Positions 7,027 through 12,477 of a DNA stretch of 12,477 nt are shown here, one piece after another. The position numbers and the translations under genes were made by a program. Origin of the DNA: Thermomonas sp. GTDB taxonomy: Bacteria; Pseudomonadota; Gammaproteobacteria; Xanthomonadales; Xanthomonadaceae. The stretch is from contig JANJSW010000070.1 of assembly GCA_024711415.1 (NCBI GenBank), forward strand, positions 1 through 12,477, in the 5' to 3' direction. How positions within the stretch are numbered: the first letter of the stretch is position 1; each line of letters starts with the position of its first letter. The notes beneath the pieces were generated by a model. The model did not search any database. It had not been told where the DNA came from and saw only the letters and a program-made list of their open reading frames with translations.

Positions 7027-7530
7027 TCAATTGACCACTTCCACCGTCCCGTCGGCCGCCAGCCGGCCGCGGATGATCCTGTGCGAGCTGTCGTTCTCGA
7101 CGTTCAGGATACCGCCCGCGCGGGCCTGCCCCAACGCCTTGCCGCCCATCCGCACCTCGGTGCCGCCGATGCTGGCGCGCAGCACCACCGGGTCGCCCCG
7201 CTTGACCATGACGGCCAGTACCGGGTTTTCTTCAGCCGTTCGCACCGCCTGCACCGTGGTGCCCAGTCGCAGCGGCACGAACAGCCGCCAGCCGGGGCTG
7301 TCCGGGCAGCGCACGTCCGCCACCGTGGGACTGCTGGCAGTGGCTGTCAGCGGCTGGCGGCAGGCCGGCAGCCGCAGCCCCGGGGCCACCATCGCCTGCG
7401 CCGAAGCATCCGCCTGCAGTGCCGAGATCGCGGCGTCGCGGATCGGCTGCAGCGGCTGCAGGTCCTGCGCCCCGGCCGCCGCGGTGGCGGCCAGCAGCAG
7501 GCAGGCAAGGAACTGGCGGGGACGATCCAT
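7027..7530 (-). CDS. flgA: Flagellar basal body P-ring chaperone FlgA (compact form)
   Basis: The 167-residue product starts with a Sec signal peptide (MDRPRQ, then FLACLLLAATAAAGAQ, cleavage likely after AGA near residue 20). FlgA is a periplasmic chaperone that helps FlgI assemble the P-ring. The N-terminal region shows the family LRLPAC...VRC...WRLFVPL pattern. The C-terminal SAF-like half has VKRGDPVVL, GGKALGQARAGG and a final GTVEVVN. Typical FlgA is about 220-240 residues; here the segment between the VPL strand and VKRGDPV is only about 25 residues, so the usual first SAF module appears shortened. The start at 7530 was preferred to one at 7635 because it begins the signal peptide and has GAGAAAG upstream; the extra 35 residues show no family similarity. 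It is divergent from cheV. Confidence 0.88.
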   Translation of the reverse strand: MDRPRQFLACLLLAATAAAGAQDLQPLQPIRDAAISALQADASAQAMVAPGLRLPACRQPLTATASSPTVADVRCPDSPGWRLFVPLRLGTTVQAVRTAEENPVLAVMVKRGDPVVLRASIGGTEVRMGGKALGQARAGGILNVENDSSHRIIRGRLAADGTVEVVN

Positions 7531-7548
7531 CGGGCTTTCTCGCGAACA

Positions 7549-7564
7549 CGGCACTCCCGGAGCA
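7549..7564 (+). promoter_or_regulatory. Weak sigma-54-like element facing cheV
   Basis: CGGCAC-N5-GAGCA has GG and GC exactly 10 bases apart as in -24/-12 promoters, but the -12 box matches poorly. It would start transcription near 7575, about 45 bases before cheV. Only suggestive. Confidence 0.25.
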
Positions 7565-7567
7565 GGA

Positions 7568-7583
7568 CGCAAGAAGCATGCCG
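7568..7583 (-). promoter_or_regulatory. Probable sigma-54 promoter for flgA
   Basis: On the minus strand CGGCAT-N5-TTGCG carries the GG...GC core at the required 10-base separation and TTGC in the -12 box, matching TGGCACG-N4-TTGCW at most positions. The expected start near 7557 leaves a leader of about 26 bases before the flgA ATG at 7530. This agrees with a class II flagellar gene under RpoN and FleQ. Confidence 0.5.
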
Positions 7584-7620
7584 TACTCAAGCTGGGACAT
7601 TCCTGGCCGACAACGGCGTC

Positions 7621-8541
7621 ATGCAACGCAACCAACTGCTAGACCGCATCGACCAACGCATCCGCCTGGCTGGCCACAACCGCCTGGCCCTGCTCCTGTT
7701 CCGGCTGGGCGGGCGTCAGCTTTTTGGCGTGAACGTCTTCAAGGTGCAGGAAGTCCTGCCGCGCCCGGCGCTGTTCACCATGCCCCAGCTGCCCGGCGGG
7801 TTCCTGGGCGCCGCGGATATCCGCGGCCGCAGCGTGCCGGTGCTGGACCTGGCCAGCGCCATCGGCCAGCCCGCCGACGGCCCGGCCAATTATCTGGTCG
7901 TCACCGAATTCAACCGCACCGTGCAGGGCTTCCTGGTGTCGGCGGTGGACCGCATCGTCAACATCGCGGTGGAGGATGTGCAGCCTCCGCCGGAGTTGGG
8001 CAACGACCCGCACTACCTGACCGGCGTGACCCGCTACCACGACGAGCTGATCCAGCTGGTGGACGTGGAAAGCGTGCTGGCCGAGGCGCTGCCGCCGCCG
8101 GCCAGCAAGATCCAGATCGCCCCGATCGCCCATGCCGGCCACCGTGAGGTGCTGGTGGTCGACGACTCGCGGGTGGCGCGCAACCAGATCCGCCACGTGC
8201 TGGACCAACTGGGGCTGGGCTGCACCCAGCTGTCCGATGGCAAGCAGGCGCTCGACCACCTCAAGCAGATGGTGGCGTCCGGGCAGGATCCGGTGCAGCG
8301 CTACGGCATGGTCATCTCCGATATCGAGATGCCGGCGATGGACGGCTACACGTTGACGTCGGAAATCCGTCGCGACCCGGCGCTGAGCGGCCTGTACGTC
8401 CTGCTGCATACCTCGCTGTCCGGCGTGTTCAACCATGCAATGGTGGAGCGGGTCGGCGCGGACGACTTCGTGCCCAAGTACTCGCAGCAGGAACTGGCTG
8501 ACCGGATCACCAGCAGACTTGCGGAAGTTTCTGCTGTTTGA
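7621..8541 (+). CDS. cheV: Chemotaxis coupling protein CheV (CheW domain plus receiver)
   Basis: This 306-residue protein is full length for CheV. A CheW-like domain (about residues 1-160) begins QLLDRIDQ, then FRLGGRQLFGVNVFKVQEVL and GAADIRGRSVPVLDLA. The C-terminal receiver (about 175-300) has Asp181/Asp182, phospho-acceptor Asp234 in SDIEMPAMDG, the HTSLSG switch region (Thr264) and Lys286. CheV couples chemoreceptors to CheA and is thought to tune adaptation through phosphorylation. The start is set by alignment with CheV N-termini; no good Shine-Dalgarno is visible before it. The long in-frame extension upstream is antisense to flgA and has no similarity. It sits immediately before the flgB operon but is separated from it by 123 bases that contain a sigma-54 promoter. 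It is divergent from flgA. Confidence 0.95.
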   Translation: MQRNQLLDRIDQRIRLAGHNRLALLLFRLGGRQLFGVNVFKVQEVLPRPALFTMPQLPGGFLGAADIRGRSVPVLDLASAIGQPADGPANYLVVTEFNRTVQGFLVSAVDRIVNIAVEDVQPPPELGNDPHYLTGVTRYHDELIQLVDVESVLAEALPPPASKIQIAPIAHAGHREVLVVDDSRVARNQIRHVLDQLGLGCTQLSDGKQALDHLKQMVASGQDPVQRYGMVISDIEMPAMDGYTLTSEIRRDPALSGLYVLLHTSLSGVFNHAMVERVGADDFVPKYSQQELADRITSRLAEVSAV

Positions 8542-8613
8542 ACGGCAAGCCTCTGTTATTGCTTTGTTTTTTAACGAAACTAACGGCGCAATGATTAGCC
8601 CCTGACCGGGCGA

Positions 8614-8629
8614 TGGCACACGCGTTGCA
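8614..8629 (+). promoter_or_regulatory. Canonical sigma-54 (RpoN) promoter for flgBCD
   Basis: TGGCAC-N5-TTGCA reproduces the -24/-12 consensus, with GG at 8615-8616 and GC at 8627-8628 separated by 10 bases. Transcription should start near 8640, about 25 bases before the flgB ATG. The upstream 8545-8610 segment is unusually AT-rich for this region and is where an enhancer-binding protein such as FleQ could act; I could not identify a specific site. Confidence 0.92.
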
Positions 8630-8648
8630 TTGGCTCATGCGGACAAAC

Positions 8649-8661
8649 CCCCTCGGAGGGG
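8649..8661 (+). promoter_or_regulatory. Small hairpin containing the flgB ribosome binding site
   Basis: CCCCT and AGGGG pair around a CGG loop, giving a 5-bp, mostly G-C stem directly before the flgB ATG at 8665. The stem includes most of the GGAGG Shine-Dalgarno (8655-8659). In the roughly 25-base leader of the sigma-54 transcript this could lower translation initiation. The pairing is seen in sequence; a regulatory role is inference. Confidence 0.45.
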
Positions 8662-8664
8662 CGC

Positions 8665-9027
8665 ATGAGCGATTTCCTTGGCATCCACGGTACCGCGCTG
8701 GCGCTGCGTGAGCAGCGGCTGCAGGTGCTCGCCTCCAACCTGGCCAATGCCGATACCCCCGGCTTCCAGGCCCGCGACCTGGACTTCAATACCGCCCTGC
8801 AGGCGGCGCTGTCGCCGGCCACCGGCGAGGGCGTCGATGCCCTGAGGGCAGCCGCGGACCAGGCCACCTACGCGCGCCCCGGCGTCCAGCCCAGCCTGGA
8901 CGGCAACACCGTGGACACCCAGCGCGAGCAGGCCACGTACGCACAGGCCGCGCTGGAATACCGCGCCTCCATGGCCTTCGTCGAATCCAAGGTGAGGACC
9001 ATGCTCACCGCCATCACCGGCCAGTAA
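8665..9027 (+). CDS. flgB: Flagellar basal body rod protein FlgB
   Basis: This 120-residue protein opens with the rod-protein signature [30 protein letters not shown] (residues 5-34, with the [19 protein letters not shown] core), the motif shared by flagellar axial proteins. A divergent middle contains VDALRAA and a C-terminal helix ([23 protein letters not shown]) completes the coiled-coil pair. FlgB forms the proximal rod and is exported by the flagellar type III apparatus without a cleaved signal. It is slightly shorter than the usual 130 or so residues, within the shorter middle loop. It is the first gene after the sigma-54 promoter, with flgC 11 bases downstream. GGAGG lies 5 bases before the start. 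Confidence 0.95.
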   Translation: MSDFLGIHGTALALREQRLQVLASNLANADTPGFQARDLDFNTALQAALSPATGEGVDALRAAADQATYARPGVQPSLDGNTVDTQREQATYAQAALEYRASMAFVESKVRTMLTAITGQ

Positions 9028-9038
9028 GGGGGCATGCC

Positions 9039-9446
9039 ATGAGCAACCTGCCGATTTTCGACGTCGCCGGCTCCGCCATGCAGGCGCAGTCGGTGCGCCT
9101 GAGCACCGTGGCCAGCAACCTGGCCAACGCCAATACCGTGGCAGGCACCGCCGAAGGCGCCTATCGCGCCAAGCAGCCGGTGTTTTCCGCCGAACCGGTG
9201 GCCGCGGACCCGGCGCTGGCCGGCGTCCAGGTGCTGGAAGTGCGCGAAAGCGACGCCGCGCCGATCCGCCGCTACGACCCCGGCAACCCGCTGGCCGATC
9301 CGCAGGGCTATGTCTACGCCCCCGACGTGGATCCGGTCGCGCAGATGGTGGACATGATCTCCGCCTCGCGCAGCTACCAGGCCAACGTGGAGGTCTTCAA
9401 CAGCGCCAAGGAATTGGCCGTCGCCACCCTCAACATGGGCCGCTGA
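9039..9446 (+). CDS. flgC: Flagellar basal body rod protein FlgC
   Basis: This 135-residue proximal-rod protein has [27 protein letters not shown] at the N-terminus (residues 7-33), then AYRAKQPVF, the [37 protein letters not shown] region at the C-terminus and a final LNMGR. These match FlgC over its whole length. GGGGG lies about 8 bases before the start. It is placed between flgB and flgD in the conserved order, with 2 bases to the flgD start. It is complete and normal in size, so the operon is intact up to this point. Confidence 0.95.
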   Translation: MSNLPIFDVAGSAMQAQSVRLSTVASNLANANTVAGTAEGAYRAKQPVFSAEPVAADPALAGVQVLEVRESDAAPIRRYDPGNPLADPQGYVYAPDVDPVAQMVDMISASRSYQANVEVFNSAKELAVATLNMGR

Positions 9447-9448
9447 AC

Positions 9449-9900
9449 ATGAGCACCGTGACTCCCGCAACGGGCAACGACAGCGCCTACGCGCAGTACG
9501 CCTTCCCGACCGCCGGCAAGGGTAAGACCGACAGCATGGGCCAGGCCGACTTCCTGCGCCTGATGACCGAGCAGATGAAGAACCAGGACCCGTTGAACCC
9601 GCTCAAGGGCAACGAGTTCCTGGGCCAGCTGGCGCAGTTCTCCACCGTGCAGGGCATCGAGAACATGCAGCAGGCGATGACCGCCATGGCCAGCGTGATG
9701 GAGAACGACCAGTCGCTGCGCGCCGCCAGCCTGGTCGGCCGCGACGCGCTGGTGGAAGTGGACAAGGTGAGGCTGGCCGAGGGCGCAGGCGCCAGCGGCG
9801 AGATCGTCGCCACCCATGCCGGCCCGGTCCAGCTGGAAGTGGTCGATGCCGGTGGCCAGGTGGTGCGCCGGATCGGCGTCGAAGCCGCCGGCGCAGGTGG
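9449..9900 (+). pseudogene. flgD: flgD, hook-capping scaffold protein, 3' end lost at a junction with tssG
   Basis: About 150 residues of FlgD are present. The conserved N-terminal export/assembly block is intact: [18 protein letters not shown] (34-51), then [18 protein letters not shown] (56-73), SLVGR (94-98), and the start of the FlgD tudor/Ig-like part, [22 protein letters not shown]. Expected following features such as a FxWDG motif are absent: from about 9890 the DNA encodes TssG in another frame. FlgD is normally about 220 residues, so roughly the last third is missing. The start at 9449 lies 2 bases after flgC, with a weak ribosome site. The reading frame itself does not stop; it continues through the tssG remnant and into tssH. 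The gene is either a real truncation or one side of an assembly chimera. Confidence 0.85.
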
Positions 9901-9905
9901 TGTCG
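9884..9905. other. Junction between the flagellar operon and a type VI secretion locus
   Basis: Left of this segment the frame starting at 9449 encodes FlgD. Right of it a different frame (codons beginning at 9891) encodes the C-terminal part of TssG. The GC-rich sequence between (GCCGCCGGCGCAGGTGGT) fits both proteins, so a short stretch of microhomology could be the crossover point. No insertion sequence, integrase, attachment site or repeat is visible around it. Confidence 0.8.
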
Positions 9906-10349
9906 GCGGTCGTCGGCGCCTCCGTGGAGGCGCGTGGCTGCCTCGGCACCTGGCAAACCATCACCGACGAAGCCCGCACCCGGCTGGGCCGCAACGGCCA
10001 CGAGCTGGGCGCCGGCTGCGTGCTGGGCGCACGTTACTGGGACCGCCAGACCACGCTGCGGCTGACCGTGGGCCCCCTGCGGCGCGACAAGTTCAACGCG
10101 CTGCTGCCGCGCGGCGAACGCCTGGGCGACGTGATCGAACTCACCCGCTTCCTCACCGGGCTGGCACTCGACCTGCGCGTGCGGCTGTCGCTGCGCGCCG
10201 ACGAAGTACCGCCGCTGCAGCTGGGTGCACGCGGCGCCGACCGCCCGCAGCTGGGCTGGAACACCTGGCTGCGCGGACCGGCCCGCCAGCAACCCGCGAC
10301 CGACGCCGAATTCCACTTTTCCGCAATGGGAGGCCAGTCATGGCACTGA
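9891..10349 (+). pseudogene. tssG: tssG (VasB/ImpH), type VI baseplate protein, C-terminal remnant
   Basis: About 152 residues match the C-terminal half of TssG, a wedge component of the type VI secretion baseplate. Recognisable blocks are [54 protein letters not shown], then [18 protein letters not shown] and LGWNTWL near the end. Intact TssG is usually about 330-370 residues, so the N-terminal half is missing. The nearest in-frame ATG (9816) lies within flgD sequence and would add about 25 unrelated residues; no ribosome site supports it. The stop overlaps the tssH start by 10 bases, the usual tight packing of a tss operon. Codon use resembles the flanking genes. Confidence 0.85.
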
Positions 10350-12477
10350 ATCTGCGCGCGCTGATCGCACGCCTCAACCCCACCGTCCGCAGTGCGATGG
10401 AGGGCGCCGCCGGTCTATGCATGTCGCGCGGCCACTACGAAGTCGAGGTGGAACACGTGCTGGCCAAGCTGCTGGAAGTCGAGAACAGCGACATCCGCCG
10501 CATCCTGCGACAGTTCGAGATCGCCCCGGAAGCGCTGGAGCGCGAGCTGGGCAAGGCGCTGGACGGCTTCAAGAGCGGCAACCAGCGCACCCCGGCGCTG
10601 TCGGCGATGCTGCCAAAGCTGTTCGAAGCGGCATGGGGCTGGGCCTCGATCGAATTCGGCGAAGCGAAAATCCGCAGCGGCCATGTGCTCGTCGCACTGC
10701 TGGCGGATGCCGAACTGCGCAGGCTGGTGTCGGTCAGCGCGCGCTCGCTGGAGAAGATCAATCTCGAAACCCTGAGCAAGAACTTCCACGCCCTGACCGA
10801 GGCCTCGTCGGAAGCGAAGGACGCGCGCGCGCTCGGCGATGCGGGCGCGGCGACGGTCGGCGGCGATGCAGCCACCCCGGGCGCGGCCCCCGGCGGCGGC
10901 AAGCCCAGCCGGACGCCCAACCTCGACCAGTACTGCATCAACCTCACCCAGCGCGCGCGGGAGGGCAAGCTGGACCCGGTGCTCGGCCGTGATGCCGAAA
11001 TCCGGCTGATGATCGACGTGCTGACCCGTCGCCGCCAGAACAATCCCATCCTCACCGGCGAGGCCGGCGTCGGCAAGACCGCGGTGGTCGAAGGCCTGGC
11101 CCTGCGCATCGCGCAGGACGACGTGCCGCCGCAGCTGCAGGGCGTGGAGCTGCTGTCGCTGGACCTGGGCCTGCTGCAGGCCGGCGCTTCGGTGAAGGGC
11201 GAGTTCGAGAACCGGTTGAAGGGCGTGATCGAAGAGGTCAAGTCCAGCCCGAAGCCGATCATCATGTTCATCGACGAGGCGCACACGCTGATCGGCGCCG
11301 GCGGCGCAGCCGGCCAGAACGACGCGGCCAACCTGCTCAAGCCGGCGCTGGCGCGCGGCGAGATGCGCACGATTGCCGCGACCACCTGGAGCGAATACAA
11401 GAAGTACTTCGAAAAGGATCCCGCCCTCACCCGCCGCTTCCAGGTGGTGAAGGTGGACGAACCCGACGACGAGAAGGCGGTGTCGATGCTGCGTGGCGTC
11501 GGCCGGGCAATGGCCGCGCATCACAAGGTGCGCATCCTCGACGAGGCGATCACCGAGGCGGTCAAGCTGAGCTCGCGCTTCATCCCCGGCCGCCAGCTGC
11601 CGGACAAGGCGGTGAGCGTGCTCGATACCGCCTGCGCCAAGATCGCGATCGGCCAGAACGCCACGCCCGCGCGGATCGAGGACGCACGCCGGCGCCTGGA
11701 GGTGCTTGCGACCGAGCGCGCGCAGCTGGAGAACGAGCAGGCCGGGGGCGCCGACCATGGCAAGCGGCTGGGCGAGATCGCGGACGAAGCGACGACGCTC
11801 GGCGAGTCGCTCGCTGCGGACGAGGCCCGCTTTGCGCAGGAAAAGGAGCTGGTGGCGAAGATCCACGCCGAACTCGACCGGATCGAAGCGCTGCCGGAAG
11901 GCGACCCGGCCCGCGCCGACGCACTGGCCACGCTCAACGCCGCGCGCGCCGAACTGAAGGCGCTGCAGGGTTTCGAACCGATGATCCTGCCGGTGGTCGA
12001 CGCCTCCGCGGTGGCGCAGATCATCGCCGGCTGGACCGGGATCCCGGTCGGACGGATGGTGGCCGACGAGATCCAGACCGTGCTCAAGCTCAAGGAAACG
12101 CTGGAGGAACGCGTGATCGGGCAGAGCCATGCGCTGGACGCCATCGCCCAGCGCGTGCGCACCTCGCGCGCCAACCTGGAGGATCCGGACAAGCCCAAGG
12201 GCGTGTTCCTGCTGGTCGGCACCTCCGGCGTCGGCAAGACCGAAACCGCGATCGCGCTGGCCGATGCGCTGTACGGCGGCGAGCGCAGCATGATCACGAT
12301 CGCGATGTCCGAGTACCAGGAGGCGCACACGGTCTCCAGTCTCAAGGGCAGCCCGCCCGGCTACGTCGGCTACGGCGAGGGCGGTGTGCTCACCGAAGCG
12401 GTGCGGCGCCGGCCTTATTCGGTGGTGCTGCTGGACGAAATCGAGAAAGCCCATCCCGACGTGCTGGAGCTGTTCTT
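10340..12477 (+). CDS. tssH: Type VI secretion AAA+ ATPase TssH/ClpV (3'-truncated by window)
   Basis: The visible 712 residues of about 880-900 belong to ClpV, the Hsp100 ATPase that disassembles contracted TssB/TssC sheaths. The N-domain (about 1-165) has [29 protein letters not shown] Gly/Ala/Pro linker (about 170-195) leads to NBD1 with Walker A GEAGVGKT (240-247) and Walker [10 protein letters not shown] (Asp312, Glu313). A coiled-coil middle domain spans about 410-530. NBD2 has Walker A GTSGVGKT (627-634; Gly-Thr where Gly-Pro is commoner) and Walker B VVLLDE (Asp699, Glu700), just before the window ends. ClpV rather than ClpB is favoured by the N-domain and by tssG directly upstream. 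GGGAGG lies about 6 bases before ATG 10340. The gene itself looks intact, but its promoter is unlikely to lie nearby because the upstream operon is broken. Confidence 0.93.
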   Translation, partial: MALNLRALIARLNPTVRSAMEGAAGLCMSRGHYEVEVEHVLAKLLEVENSDIRRILRQFEIAPEALERELGKALDGFKSGNQRTPALSAMLPKLFEAAWGWASIEFGEAKIRSGHVLVALLADAELRRLVSVSARSLEKINLETLSKNFHALTEASSEAKDARALGDAGAATVGGDAATPGAAPGGGKPSRTPNLDQYCINLTQRAREGKLDPVLGRDAEIRLMIDVLTRRRQNNPILTGEAGVGKTAVVEGLALRIAQDDVPPQLQGVELLSLDLGLLQAGASVKGEFENRLKGVIEEVKSSPKPIIMFIDEAHTLIGAGGAAGQNDAANLLKPALARGEMRTIAATTWSEYKKYFEKDPALTRRFQVVKVDEPDDEKAVSMLRGVGRAMAAHHKVRILDEAITEAVKLSSRFIPGRQLPDKAVSVLDTACAKIAIGQNATPARIEDARRRLEVLATERAQLENEQAGGADHGKRLGEIADEATTLGESLAADEARFAQEKELVAKIHAELDRIEALPEGDPARADALATLNAARAELKALQGFEPMILPVVDASAVAQIIAGWTGIPVGRMVADEIQTVLKLKETLEERVIGQSHALDAIAQRVRTSRANLEDPDKPKGVFLLVGTSGVGKTETAIALADALYGGERSMITIAMSEYQEAHTVSSLKGSPPGYVGYGEGGVLTEAVRRRPYSVVLLDEIEKAHPDVLELF

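Noticed and set aside
6688..7620. In-frame upstream extension of cheV
   Set aside because: It is antisense to flgM and flgA and unrelated to CheV; CheV family alignment begins at 7621.
7531..7635. Longer flgA start at 7635
   Set aside because: It would put 35 non-family residues before a clear signal peptide and overlap the cheV start region.
8541..8572. Possible intrinsic terminator after cheV (AAGC...GCTT with a T6 run)
   Set aside because: The stem is only 4 base pairs with a 10-base loop and the T-run is interrupted from the stem by TG; too weak to call.
1..12477. tRNA, rRNA, CRISPR array, insertion sequence or integrase signatures
   Set aside because: None seen on either strand; in particular no terminal inverted repeats or transposase fragments flank the flgD-tssG junction.

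Overview
The window is high-GC, densely packed gammaproteobacterial DNA. Protein similarity recalled by eye (DUF3391/HD-GYP, the order flgM-flgN upstream of flgA-cheV-flgB, the flagellar protein sequences) suggests the Xanthomonadaceae (Xanthomonas/Lysobacter/Luteimonas-like); this taxonomic call is inference. No RNA genes, insertion sequences or CRISPR arrays were seen, and no gene-free stretch exceeds about 130 bases.

Layout. (1) 1-1937, plus strand: the 3' part of a DODA-type extradiol dioxygenase, an alpha/beta hydrolase and a small NAD(P)-binding oxidoreductase, each overlapping the next by 4 bases (ATGA), so one operon. (2) 2065-5075, plus strand: a c-di-GMP pair. The first gene is an HD-GYP phosphodiesterase with intact motifs. 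The second is a GGDEF-EAL protein with degenerate catalytic motifs and a C-terminal receiver domain with an intact phosphorylation site. (3) 5088-6945, minus strand, converging on the pair with a 12-base gap: flgM, flgN and a soluble PAS histidine kinase, coupled by 4-base overlaps. A near-perfect sigma-28 (FliA) promoter lies in front of flgM. (4) 7027-8541: divergent flgA (minus) and cheV (plus). (5) 8614-9900: a textbook sigma-54 promoter, then flgB, flgC and the 5' part of flgD. (6) 9890-12477: the 3' part of tssG and most of tssH (clpV) of a type VI secretion system, running off the window.

How the parts fit. Regions 2-4 read as flagellar-stage c-di-GMP control. FlgM is the FliA anti-sigma factor and FlgN the hook-filament junction chaperone. 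The histidine kinase made from the same sigma-28 transcript is a natural candidate to phosphorylate the receiver on the neighbouring GGDEF-EAL protein, next to an HD-GYP enzyme that can degrade c-di-GMP. This resembles, from memory, the Rav (RavR-type GGDEF-EAL-REC) signalling proteins of Xanthomonas campestris, except that the EAL catalytic residues are lost here.

The most striking anomaly is at about 9884-9905. flgD stops matching FlgD after about 150 residues and the DNA continues, in a different frame, as the C-terminal part of tssG. Both genes are broken at one point. This is either a real deletion or rearrangement that fuses the flagellar and type VI loci, or an assembly chimera; the sequence alone cannot decide. 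By chance the flgD frame stays open through the tssG remnant and enters tssH in frame.
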